NCBI GenBank assembly: GCA_902363675.1
Contig: CABJAV010000012.1
Span: 561 to 64,560, forward strand
From: Lachnospiraceae bacterium
Lineage (GTDB): Bacteria > Bacillota > Clostridia > Lachnospirales > Lachnospiraceae
Direction: 5' to 3'
Length of the DNA stretch: 64,000 nucleotides
Part shown: positions 56,560 to 64,000 of the stretch, piece after piece
Numbering within the stretch: the first letter of the stretch is position 1
How the letters are laid out: the number at the start of each line of letters is the position of its first letter
The notes under the pieces: generated by a model
Seen by the model: only the letters and a program-made list of their open reading frames with translations
Database searches by the model: none
What the model was told of the DNA's origin: nothing
Position numbers and translations under genes: made by a program

Positions 56560-57099
56560 ATGGAATTTCAGACCTTATTAGAAAGCAGAAGAAGTGTGCG
56601 CTCCTATGACGCAAGCAAAACCGTCACCAGAGAACAGATCAAAGAGATCGTAGAAGCCGGTATTTTAGCACCATCCTGGAAGAATTCCCAGACTGCACGT
56701 TATTACTGTGTCATCGATGAAGCTGCTAAAGAAAAATTTGCGAAGGAATGCCTTCCTGAATTTAACATAAACAGCTCCAAGGGTGCAGGCGCATATGTAA
56801 TTACAACATTTGTAGCGAACCGTTCCGGATTTGACCGTGAAGGCAATCCTGATAATGAGTGTGGCAATGGCTGGGGTTATTACGACCTCGGACTTCACAA
56901 TGAAAATGTGATTTTGAAAGCCAAAGAGCTTGGACTTGATACATTGGTAATGGGTATTCGTGACGGAAAGAAAATCCGCGAAATGCTCGATATCCCAGAG
57001 ACAGAAATTATTGTCGCTGTTATCGCAGTCGGTTACGGTGCTGACGCACCTGCAAAGCCAAAGCGTAAACAGGTCGATGATATTTTAAAATTTTACTAA
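56560..57099 (+). CDS. Nitroreductase-family FMN-dependent oxidoreductase
   Basis: The 179-residue protein starts with RRSVRSYD-type FMN-binding motif (residues 9-17), ILAPSWKNSQTARYY near 35-50, and ends with AVGYGADAPAKPKRK. Members reduce nitro compounds, quinones or flavins, or dehydrogenate small substrates. The physiological substrate is not clear. It is a single-gene transcript with its own promoter and a shared terminator. Confidence 0.92.
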   Translation: MEFQTLLESRRSVRSYDASKTVTREQIKEIVEAGILAPSWKNSQTARYYCVIDEAAKEKFAKECLPEFNINSSKGAGAYVITTFVANRSGFDREGNPDNECGNGWGYYDLGLHNENVILKAKELGLDTLVMGIRDGKKIREMLDIPETEIIVAVIAVGYGADAPAKPKRKQVDDILKFY

Positions 57100-57122
57100 T
57101 TATACTCTCTTATAATAAAAGT

Positions 57123-57154
57123 AAGCAGGAGATGTTCTATGAGCACTCCTGCTT
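57123..57154. terminator. Convergent terminator between nitroreductase and CPBP genes
   Basis: AAGCAGGAG (57123-57131) pairs with CTCCTGCTT (57146-57154). On the minus strand it is followed by ACTTTTATT. Confidence 0.82.
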
Positions 57155-57162
57155 CTTATCTG

Positions 57163-58134
57163 TTACGCCTCTACTGCATCTTTATTCTTGCGTGTATACA
57201 AAAATATAATTCCGCAAGTCAGCACGATAGTACAAATCAAACTTCCTTCCATACCAAAATCGCCACCGTTCCACAAGCTTTTTCCCGCGATTGCCTGTGT
57301 GGTGAAAAGCGTATTTCCAACCGGTGTTCCACTGACTTTAATGCCATAGAAATTTCCCTGCACCAGATTCCAGATGGAATGAAATGCTCCGATTCCCCAA
57401 ATACTTCCTCTTCGAATGAAATAAATGGAAGCGAAGATTCCAAACAACGTAATATTAATAAATGCCAGTACGGAGATTCCACTATTGAGCAAATGCAGCG
57501 ACGCAAACAACAGTGAATTGGCAAGAACTGCTGCATATACCGGGTATCTTCTTGCATAAGACCCTAAAAAATAGCCACGGCAAAGCACCTCTTCTGTCAT
57601 TCCCTGCACCATATAGCCAAGAAGATATGCCACAAAAATACCAATGGAAAATTCCGGTGAAATTCCTTCAATTTTTAATCCGCCAAATAACACACCCAGA
57701 AGAACACACACTGAGAAAAATGCAAAACCGAGAAGCATGCCAAGACCGTACTCTTTTAACATCCCTTTTTTTATAAAACCAAGTGTGCGCAATTTACGTT
57801 TCTGAATAAAACGGCAAAACAGAAATACAATAAGCATCATCACAATATCAGAAAGCAACATACCTATCATATACCCGTCTGATTCCATCAGACGCTGGGT
57901 TACTTCCATACTCACTTCCGTTAGTTTTGCAACATCTCCACTTGCAACTGCCGCCATATATGCTTTGTCAGAAAACAGCATAACCAACTGCATCGGCACT
58001 GTGGCAAATCCCTGCGCAATACTCGCTACAAGAAATACCGCTACAAATACAAGCAACTCCAGAATCCAGAGCAATCCCTTCTTTGTCTGCGCTGTCTCCT
58101 GCATCGGCACTGAGCGCTCAAATAAATCTTTCAT
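57163..58134 (-). CDS. CPBP-family intramembrane protease (Abi/CAAX-like)
   Basis: The 323-residue polytopic membrane protein has the CPBP motifs TEEVLCRGYFLG (EExxxR), LLFASLHLLN (FxxxH) and a later FHSIWNLVQGNFYG. Such proteases process peptides or confer bacteriocin self-immunity in Gram-positives. ATG 58134 was chosen because GAGGAGG lies upstream. It diverges from the regulator at 58349, beside the peptide locus, so a link to peptide processing or immunity is possible but unproved. An 11-bp-period repeat overlaps its -35 region. Confidence 0.88.
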   Translation of the reverse strand: MKDLFERSVPMQETAQTKKGLLWILELLVFVAVFLVASIAQGFATVPMQLVMLFSDKAYMAAVASGDVAKLTEVSMEVTQRLMESDGYMIGMLLSDIVMMLIVFLFCRFIQKRKLRTLGFIKKGMLKEYGLGMLLGFAFFSVCVLLGVLFGGLKIEGISPEFSIGIFVAYLLGYMVQGMTEEVLCRGYFLGSYARRYPVYAAVLANSLLFASLHLLNSGISVLAFINITLFGIFASIYFIRRGSIWGIGAFHSIWNLVQGNFYGIKVSGTPVGNTLFTTQAIAGKSLWNGGDFGMEGSLICTIVLTCGIIFLYTRKNKDAVEA

Positions 58135-58180
58135 TCGAAACCTCCTCTTAAACATTACATTCGTTATCGTACATTTACCT

Positions 58181-58224
58181 ATTATATACTATTTCTCCCA
58201 ATTTTTACCTTAAGGTTACCTTAA
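58181..58224 (-). promoter_or_regulatory. CPBP gene promoter with 11-bp direct repeat over the -35 region
   Basis: On the minus strand TATAAT (58186-58181) lacks a good -35. Instead TTAAGGTAA occurs twice, 58224-58216 and 58213-58205, an 11-bp period. This matches the geometry of OmpR/PhoB-type activator sites. Confidence 0.55.
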
Positions 58225-58274
58225 TGAATCTTAATTTTTCACCATGTGTTGGAATGATTAGTCACAAAGTACTA

Positions 58275-58303
58275 TTGTAAAAATAGACGTGTAATGTTAC
58301 CAT
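58275..58303 (+). promoter_or_regulatory. Promoter candidate of the two-component genes
   Basis: TTGTAA (58275-58280), 17-bp spacer, TACCAT (58298-58303), 45 bp before the regulator ATG. Moderate match. Confidence 0.5.
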
Positions 58304-58348
58304 TAAATAAATTTTCATATACTAAATATTCAAAAGGAAGTTAATTAA

Positions 58349-59065
58349 ATGAGCCCCTTACAGATAACCCTTGGAATATGTGACGATGAATCTCATGTAC
58401 ATAAATTTATCTCTCAGTTTGTTGAGTTATATGAGCAAAAATATGCATGTACAATCCAGTTGGTGCACTTTTACTCTGCCCAGGAACTATTAAATTCACA
58501 AATCAATTTAAACATTCTTCTATTAGATATTGATATGCCTGAAGTCGATGGAATCGAGGCAGCCTCTCAATTACGCCATAACCAAAAACATTATACTATT
58601 ATAATGCTTTCGGCTAAGCGAGAACGCTTTAAAGACGCTTTTAAAATCGGAGCTTATCGTTTTGTAACAAAGCCCATTGATATCTTGGAATTAGAAGAAG
58701 CAATTAATGATGCTGAAAAAACTTTATTAGGCTATTCGTCAATAACTCTAAAATTTGATAATGTTCCTTGCAAAATTTCACAATACAAAATTGATTATCT
58801 TGAGGCCTGTGGCGACTATGTAAAAATTATTATTGGCGAAAATATCTATGAAAGTAATAATTCTTTAAAAAGCTGGAAAGCCATCCTTGATGAACGTTTA
58901 TTTATTGACTGTCATAAAAGCTACATTGTTAATATGAAAAGTATTGTAACTATTGATAAAGATATCCTTTTAAAAAATGGAACACGCATTCCAATTTCGC
59001 GAAGGAAAAAAAACGATGTTTTACAAGCTTATATAAAATTTGATACACATTATAATAGGATATAA
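58349..59065 (+). CDS. LytTR-family response regulator (AgrA/ComE-like)
   Basis: The 238-residue protein has a receiver domain (ICDDE at 10-14, phosphoacceptor Asp60 in LLLDIDMPEVDG, Lys near 108 in FVTKPI) and a LytTR DNA-binding domain (about 130-235; YLEACGDYVKIII, then FIDCHKSYIVNMKSI). AgrA/ComE-type regulators govern peptide-signalled operons. It is followed after 4 nt by its kinase. A candidate binding repeat is at 60353-60384. Confidence 0.93.
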   Translation: MSPLQITLGICDDESHVHKFISQFVELYEQKYACTIQLVHFYSAQELLNSQINLNILLLDIDMPEVDGIEAASQLRHNQKHYTIIMLSAKRERFKDAFKIGAYRFVTKPIDILELEEAINDAEKTLLGYSSITLKFDNVPCKISQYKIDYLEACGDYVKIIIGENIYESNNSLKSWKAILDERLFIDCHKSYIVNMKSIVTIDKDILLKNGTRIPISRRKKNDVLQAYIKFDTHYNRI

Positions 59066-59069
59066 AATA

Positions 59070-60368
59070 ATGAATAAATTACTAAATTTTGCTATTTTAC
59101 TTTTTGTTGTTCTAGAATATTTTTCTTTTTTTTACACTATTCTTCACCAAACTCTTGTACCTTCTTTAAAAAAACAGATAAAACTGATTGGATTGCTTTT
59201 CATAATATTATTAATCTTCAGTTCTTTTAACTTTCAACGGACCACCCTTTACTATATTGGGCTTGCATTTTCAATTTTCCTTATAAATATACTTTTTGAA
59301 AGTTCCGTTAAAGACATTTTAAAACTATATATAGTATCTTTCCCAACATTATCCATATTTGAATCTGTTGTCATATACATTATTCAATCAATTTCAGATA
59401 TGGGAGAAAAGGGAAACGCCCTTCCATGTTTAATAATTATTATAATAATCTTATGGTTATACTACCTTTTAATTGGGAAAAATTTGAATAAAGATGCTTT
59501 TCAAATAACAGAACATGTTTGGCTTATTGTCGCAAGTGTCATGATTATATTATGCTTACTTATTACATATTTTACTTTTCTCCTGACAGAAATAATCGTT
59601 CCTAAAGGCAAGCTCATTGGAATAGTTTTAATTACATCAGGCAGTTTAACTATTTTTATTTTAAATTACATATTAATTTATTATTTCAATACAAAACAAA
59701 ATTTTCAATCGCAAGTTTCCTTTTTGGAGCAATATAATGAACAACAAAAACAGTATTTTGAAGATTTATTGACAAAAGAAAAAAATACCCGTCAATTTCG
59801 TCATGATATTACTGCGCATTTACTTCAAATACAAAATATGTCACAAAAGGGACTTTGTGAAGAGGAATCTCAATATATAAAAGAACTACTAGACGAAATT
59901 TCCCTTATTAATCAAAAAGGCTATTCTGTAGGAAATGATATTATTGATACTATATTAACAAACTATTTAACACCAATTTCCTCAACCTGCACAATAAAAG
60001 TAACCGGTTATATGGATCAAGAATTAAATATTTCACGAAAAGATCTGTGTGTTATAGTTTCTAACCTTGTTAAAAATGCCGTTGAGGCTATCAACAACAA
60101 CACCTGTACAACAAATAAATTGATTTTCGAGGTTAATCAAGGAAAACAATTTTTGGAAATCAAAGTTATTAATTCAATGAATATTAAAAATGTTTCCATT
60201 CAAAATGGTCACATAATTACTACCAAAGAAAACAAACATCTTCATGGCCTAGGAATTCAGAATATTGAAGAAACTGCTAAAAAATACCACGGTAGATATT
60301 ACTATCAAATAAAGGATGGGTACTATAGTGCCACCGTACAATTACATATTAAACCGTTTGTCGATTAA
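59070..60368 (+). CDS. Sensor histidine kinase of the AgrC/ComD (GHKL) type
   Basis: The 432-residue protein has six hydrophobic segments in residues 5-205, a coiled linker, the phosphoacceptor His245 in RQFRHDITAHL, N-box NLVKNAVEAI (332-341) and G-box GLGIQNI near 393-399. The layout matches peptide-sensing kinases AgrC and ComD. ATG 59070 was chosen for its TAGGATAT RBS. No AgrB/AgrD pair is visible in this window. Confidence 0.92.
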   Translation: MNKLLNFAILLFVVLEYFSFFYTILHQTLVPSLKKQIKLIGLLFIILLIFSSFNFQRTTLYYIGLAFSIFLINILFESSVKDILKLYIVSFPTLSIFESVVIYIIQSISDMGEKGNALPCLIIIIIILWLYYLLIGKNLNKDAFQITEHVWLIVASVMIILCLLITYFTFLLTEIIVPKGKLIGIVLITSGSLTIFILNYILIYYFNTKQNFQSQVSFLEQYNEQQKQYFEDLLTKEKNTRQFRHDITAHLLQIQNMSQKGLCEEESQYIKELLDEISLINQKGYSVGNDIIDTILTNYLTPISSTCTIKVTGYMDQELNISRKDLCVIVSNLVKNAVEAINNNTCTTNKLIFEVNQGKQFLEIKVINSMNIKNVSIQNGHIITTKENKHLHGLGIQNIEETAKKYHGRYYYQIKDGYYSATVQLHIKPFVD

Positions 60369-60384
60369 TCTGACCGTTTGTCGA
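60353..60384 (+). promoter_or_regulatory. 12-bp direct repeat, candidate LytTR regulator site
   Basis: ACCGTTTGTCGA occurs at 60353-60364 and 60373-60384 (20-bp period), straddling the kinase stop codon. A TTGAAA at 60392-60397 and a weak TAGTCT at 60415-60420 with 17-bp spacing follow, then the peptide gene. The half-site resembles streptococcal ComE-type sites (ACCGTTTA-like), as recalled. Confidence 0.6.
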
Positions 60385-60450
60385 AATCCTATTGAAAATG
60401 TCAAATACAAAAGCTAGTCTAATAAAGGACTATTTTTAGAGAGGTGTTTT

Positions 60451-60492
60451 ATGACAATTTCAAATTTATGGAAATGGTTATGGAAAAACTAA
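60451..60492 (+). CDS. 13-residue Trp/Lys-rich peptide, candidate signal or bacteriocin
   Basis: ATG 60451 is preceded by AGAGAGGTG at 7-nt spacing, and the frame encodes MTISNLWKWLWKN then TAA. Three Trp and two Lys alternate with Leu and Asn, so the peptide would be cationic and amphipathic. It has no signal peptide and no Cys. It lies directly after the candidate LytTR site and before the amidase gene. No family was recognised. It could be a pheromone, a leaderless antimicrobial or, less likely, a leader peptide; no attenuator hairpin follows it. Confidence 0.5.
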   Translation: MTISNLWKWLWKN

Positions 60493-60523
60493 TTTTTAAT
60501 GAAGCAGAAAGGATTTTAGACAA

Positions 60524-61171
60524 ATGAAACAAAAACTCAAAAAATTATTTTTTATTTTTACATTTGGATTATTCATTACATGTGGCAATAATGTTGTCAA
60601 TGCTAAGAACAATGCTACTATCTCCCCTCTTCCTCAGTGGAACGGTCAAAATGCTGCTACCTATGCAAAAAATTATGCCAAGGATTATAATCCATATTAC
60701 CATGCATTCTCCAGCGATTGCACAAATTTTGCATCACAGTGTGTTTTAGAAGGAAAGTGCTTGATGGATGGAGATAGCAAAAATTCTCCCAAGAAAAAGG
60801 GAAATATAGTTAATACCTCCTCCAAATGGTATTACCTATCCGGTGGTGACCAAAATAATTATGTATGCACTACATCCTGGTGTAGATGTTCTGGTAAAAA
60901 TGCCTTTGCAAATTATTGGGATAAATACAATATAGGCTGTTATAAGAAATTAGATAATGTACGGAAGAATGTTTCAATAGGTGATGTCATTCAAATAACT
61001 TTAAAGGATGGCACATTAAAACATTCGATTATCGTTACAAAAATCGACAAAAAAGATATTTATTGTGCTTCGCACACAGCTGATTATCCTCAAAAAGCAT
61101 TGGCCAAAATAAATAAAAATGCCAAAAAATCTTGGGGAAATGTTAAATACACCATTTTTCATTTTGAATAA
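60524..61171 (+). CDS. Secreted amidase-domain (Amidase_6-like) protein
   Basis: The 215-residue protein has an N-terminal signal peptide (1-27, cleavage near VNA-KN). The Amidase_6-type segment AATYAKNYAKDYNPYYHAFS leads into DCTNFASQC (Cys66), and KHSIIVTKI supplies His167, a papain-like Cys/His pair. Six further Cys residues are unusual. It probably cuts a peptide or cell-wall bond outside the cell, perhaps processing or releasing the peptide. RBS AGAAAGGA. Confidence 0.8.
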   Translation: MKQKLKKLFFIFTFGLFITCGNNVVNAKNNATISPLPQWNGQNAATYAKNYAKDYNPYYHAFSSDCTNFASQCVLEGKCLMDGDSKNSPKKKGNIVNTSSKWYYLSGGDQNNYVCTTSWCRCSGKNAFANYWDKYNIGCYKKLDNVRKNVSIGDVIQITLKDGTLKHSIIVTKIDKKDIYCASHTADYPQKALAKINKNAKKSWGNVKYTIFHFE

Positions 61172-61192
61172 AAATTACAGGAGTATATATCA

Positions 61193-61846
61193 ATGCACAA
61201 ATTAACAATTAAAAAGAAACGAATCATCCTGGGATGCACCATCACCATTGTACTCATCGCAGCCATCATTTTTTACATGATAACTGCACTAAAAGTTAAA
61301 ATGGACAGCAGTACGATTGAACAGTATTCCACACTTCAAATGACACCTGAAATTGTACAAAACTTTGATGGTCCCCAAATCGTAGACACTTCCGATTACT
61401 ATGACAATTATTATGATATAAAAGATCTCAACAATGGTAACTATGGAAATGTATTTGAATTTGTATATCACTTTGAACTAAAACGATATCTGAAAATAAA
61501 TGATTATATCGTAGAAGCAACCATTGATGATTCCGCCTTGTCAGATGATGAAAAAATCTTCTTTTTAGAATCAACCGGAGGTATCCATGGGCAGCAGGTT
61601 TTTGCATGTGATGGAAACGGTAACACAGCTTCTATGTTTTTATCATTAACCGGCTGTACCTATGGTAAAAGTAATGATGAAATTACAAATATAGCCCAAA
61701 AAATGAAAATTACCTTGTGGATTGAAAATAAAAACGGAAAGGTCCATAAAAAGAACATACGGTTATCGAACTTATCTCCTAATGCTACAGAAGCAGATAC
61801 AGATGAAATCGCATTTATGAAAGATACTCTTAATATAAAAGAATAA
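61193..61846 (+). CDS. Membrane-anchored protein of unknown function
   Basis: The 217-residue protein has a Lys-rich start (MHKLTIKKKR), one membrane segment (about 13-32) and an external domain with no family I recognise. It is rich in Asp, Asn and Tyr (DTSDYYDNYYD near 67-77). It lies between the amidase gene and the ABC transporter, spaced by 21 and 9 nt, and is presumably co-transcribed. A transporter-associated or immunity role is possible. Confidence 0.7.
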   Translation: MHKLTIKKKRIILGCTITIVLIAAIIFYMITALKVKMDSSTIEQYSTLQMTPEIVQNFDGPQIVDTSDYYDNYYDIKDLNNGNYGNVFEFVYHFELKRYLKINDYIVEATIDDSALSDDEKIFFLESTGGIHGQQVFACDGNGNTASMFLSLTGCTYGKSNDEITNIAQKMKITLWIENKNGKVHKKNIRLSNLSPNATEADTDEIAFMKDTLNIKE

Positions 61847-61855
61847 AGGTGTGTT

Positions 61856-62512
61856 ATGTTTCAATTAGAAAATGTTAATAAAATTTACAAAAATAAGGAG
61901 ACCGAATTTAAAGCTTTAGACAATATTTCATTGGAAATAGCAGATCAGGAAATTCTTTCAATTATCGGCACTTCCGGCTCCGGGAAGACAACCTTGCTCA
62001 ATATAATGAGCACGGTTGCTCCCCTTTCGAGCGGGCGTATAAATTACAACGGTATGATGTTAGATACTCTAACACAGTCTGAATCTGCTGATTTACGCTT
62101 GCATAAATTTGGTTTTGTATTTCAAAAATATTACTTACTTCCAACTTTAAATATTTATGACAATATCTGTCTTCCACTTATCTTAGCAGACAAATCCCCA
62201 AAGCCTGACTACATAAATGAATTATGTGAAGTTCTTGAACTCACCGATCAATTAAAAAAGATGCCAACCCAATTATCTGGAGGCCAGCAACAAAGAGCAG
62301 CTATTGCAAGAGCACTCATTATGCGACCAGAAGTTATTTTTGCAGATGAGCCTACCGGAAATCTGGATAGCCATAACAGCCAAAAAGTTATGCACCTTCT
62401 TTTAGAATGCGCTAAAAGATATCAACAAACCGTCATCTATGTGACCCATGATACCCACCTGGCGGCATTGGCAGATCGTCAAATTCAAATAAAGGATGGA
62501 CGAATTGTATGA
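61856..62512 (+). CDS. ABC transporter ATPase (MacB/LolD-like)
   Basis: The 218-residue subunit has Walker A GTSGSGKTT near 38-46, signature LSGGQQQRAAIARAL near 140-154, Walker B VIFADEPTGNLD near 160-171 and an H-loop VTHDTH near 195. It groups with MacB/FtsE-type ATPases partnered with FtsX-like permeases. It overlaps the permease gene by 4 nt. Such pairs export or resist peptides in Firmicutes. Confidence 0.95.
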   Translation: MFQLENVNKIYKNKETEFKALDNISLEIADQEILSIIGTSGSGKTTLLNIMSTVAPLSSGRINYNGMMLDTLTQSESADLRLHKFGFVFQKYYLLPTLNIYDNICLPLILADKSPKPDYINELCEVLELTDQLKKMPTQLSGGQQQRAAIARALIMRPEVIFADEPTGNLDSHNSQKVMHLLLECAKRYQQTVIYVTHDTHLAALADRQIQIKDGRIV

Positions 62513-64000
62513 AAAAGAAATTTAAAAAACAAATATTCTATAGTTTTCTTTATGAGCGCAAATATATTGTCTGGGTATTTTTAACCTGCTTTCTGTCAGC
62601 TCTTCTATTTTTCGGATATTGCGTAATGCACGAATCCAACCAGAAAAGTATTCTCAATGATATGATAGCCACTTATGGTTCCTATTCATACAATATCTCC
62701 GGTATTGAAAATTCCGACTTACATTTTGTTACCAATGATACCAATACAAAATCGTATACAATCTCTCAGGAACAAAATGTAACATTTGACGATAAAACAT
62801 TTCACTATATTATCGCATCCAAAAATTTTTTTGAATATGCCAACTATCGTATTGTAGATGGAAAATATCCAACAAATGAAAACGAAATTCTAGCACCTAA
62901 ATGGTATCTGTTTCAACTTGGTCTTCATCCAGACAATATGATTGGAAGTAAAATCACCTTGAAAAATCCCGATACAAATGAACTGGAAACAAAAATTGTA
63001 TCGGGACTGGTTGTCAATTATAAATCCAGCATTACTTCTGATAATAACAATGCTTTTTTCATTTTTTCAGACAATTATGTAAAGTATAAAAATACAACAA
63101 ACCATATATATGTCGTTGCTAATAACTTAAAAAATCTGGATTCCTACGTATATCATCTGGCAACTGCCTCCAACAAACTGGATAAAAATGTGTATGATTA
63201 TGAACTAAATGAAGTTTTGCTTGAAACACTTGGATATACCCAGGCCGGTCGTTTGGAACATCGCAAAAACTTTGGCATTTACTTGTGTATTATGGCTTTA
63301 ATCATCGCTTTCATAAGTATCATTCTTGTAAATACTCTGACCGTATGCCTGTTAAAATGGAAACCTTCCCTGCAGGTGTATAAAATTATTGGCGCTAACA
63401 TGATGAATATAAAACTTCATATTATTGTTCTGTTTTTAATCACTATTATTGCCGGAATTCTTTTTGGCTATTTTCTAGGAACAATATTTTTCTACTTTGC
63501 TGTGACACACATATTTCATATGAAATTCGAATTATCCATTATCTGGCTGTTTGCAGAAAGTATATGTGAAATACTTATTTTACTTATGCTACTGACCTAT
63601 AAATTGAATTCCTATGAAAGCAGTTCCTCGGAACAAATACTAACCGGCTATTCAACGGATCATCAGGGAACCATGCACACTTTATTTGGTAAAAAATTAT
63701 TTGGAATGACCAAACTATCCTTTCGAAACTTTAAACTATATGGAAGAAAAAAGCTTATCAATATTTTATCGATTTCACTTTGTATTCTGCTTTTATTAGC
63801 AATAAGTATACAGTTTAAAGAACAAACAAAAACAACGGACAACAACAATTCCTATAAGTATCTGGTCAAATTTGAAGATTACTACAATGTCTGTCTGAAA
63901 GCATCTCCCGATGAAGTAGACAGTCTTAGAAAAATCAGTAATAAAGTCCGTGATCTTTGCGTTAAAAATAAAATTACGCAGTATTACTGTAATGGAACAA
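62509..64000 (+). CDS. FtsX/MacB-type ABC permease, partial (runs off window)
   Basis: The frame stays open from ATG 62509 (in the ATGA overlap) to the window edge, 497 codons. It has a first membrane segment at about 20-40, a large external domain to about 240, then a cluster of three membrane segments (about 250-370; the second within IVLFLITIIAGILFGYFLG), and a fourth begins after a cytoplasmic loop near 405-430. The FtsX-like core seems repeated, as in long peptide-transport or resistance permeases. The C-terminus is missing. Confidence 0.85.
   Translation, partial: MKKKFKKQIFYSFLYERKYIVWVFLTCFLSALLFFGYCVMHESNQKSILNDMIATYGSYSYNISGIENSDLHFVTNDTNTKSYTISQEQNVTFDDKTFHYIIASKNFFEYANYRIVDGKYPTNENEILAPKWYLFQLGLHPDNMIGSKITLKNPDTNELETKIVSGLVVNYKSSITSDNNNAFFIFSDNYVKYKNTTNHIYVVANNLKNLDSYVYHLATASNKLDKNVYDYELNEVLLETLGYTQAGRLEHRKNFGIYLCIMALIIAFISIILVNTLTVCLLKWKPSLQVYKIIGANMMNIKLHIIVLFLITIIAGILFGYFLGTIFFYFAVTHIFHMKFELSIIWLFAESICEILILLMLLTYKLNSYESSSSEQILTGYSTDHQGTMHTLFGKKLFGMTKLSFRNFKLYGRKKLINILSISLCILLLLAISIQFKEQTKTTDNNNSYKYLVKFEDYYNVCLKASPDEVDSLRKISNKVRDLCVKNKITQYYCNGT

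Noticed and set aside
58224..58280. 18-residue frame MNLNFSPCVGMISHKVLL as a second peptide gene
   Set aside because: The RBS (AAGG) is weak, and the frame overlaps the repeat before the CPBP gene and the -35 of the regulator promoter. There is no supporting context.
60451..60492. Trp-codon-rich leader peptide controlling an attenuator
   Set aside because: No terminator/antiterminator hairpin follows before the amidase gene, and the downstream genes are not tryptophan related. It is kept as a peptide candidate instead.

Overview
The window comes from a low-GC Gram-positive gut-type bacterium of the Clostridia, most likely a Lachnospiraceae member. The evidence is the GlgC/GlgD pair, SpoVG, the Z-type zinc S14, an enlarged L17, DUF4358, DHHW and DUF4179 proteins, GHKL/LytTR regulators, and an LXG-type secretion island. 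The genus cannot be fixed from the sequence alone. No tRNA, rRNA, insertion sequence or CRISPR array was seen.

Layout. (1) 1-6345, minus strand: a type VII secretion (LXG-like) effector locus. One promoter (6317-6345) reads a small partner protein with a TTG start, a 611-residue LXG-like effector, four tandem paralogous membrane-anchored proteins (candidate immunity proteins) with a truncated, chimeric effector copy between them, a coiled-coil protein, a WXG100-like protein, and a gene cut by the window edge. (2) 6390-16405, minus: core genes murA, aroK, a PrsA-like lipoprotein, mfd, pth, spoVG and glgD-glgC. (3) 16490-21743, plus: murC, a DnaD-like and a DnaC-like helicase-loading pair preceded by repeated DnaA boxes, and an unusual prs. 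(4) 21742-39237, minus: an HD hydrolase, then the full S10-spc-alpha ribosomal run from rpsJ to rplQ with secY, adk, map, infA and rpoA. It has a strong promoter and a leader of about 350 nt at its head and an internal promoter before rpsM. (5) 39354-48673: a methyltransferase, an AGCS amino-acid symporter carrying an inserted beta-rich domain, and an operon of DUF4358, MBOAT O-acyltransferase, two DHHW proteins and CorA (probably acylation of a surface polymer), then trpS. (6) 48735-56164: two ECF sigma/anti-sigma pairs, a DUF4143 ATPase cassette flanked by near-identical hairpins and preceded by repeats of exact 33-bp period, a flavodoxin-like protein, and a LytTR/LiaF-like pair with its own putative binding sites. 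(7) 56300-58134: a possible small RNA, a nitroreductase and a CPBP protease. (8) 58275-64000, plus, visibly AT-richer: an AgrA/AgrC-like two-component system, a 12-bp direct repeat, a 13-residue Trp/Lys-rich peptide gene, a secreted amidase-like protein, a membrane-anchored unknown, and a MacB/FtsX-type ABC transporter that runs off the window.

The most notable accessory systems are the remodelled LXG effector/immunity array (region 1) and the peptide, two-component and ABC-transporter locus (region 8). The second looks like a peptide-signalling or bacteriocin-type module with an unrecognised peptide. All functional statements rest on motif recognition by eye; no database search was run.
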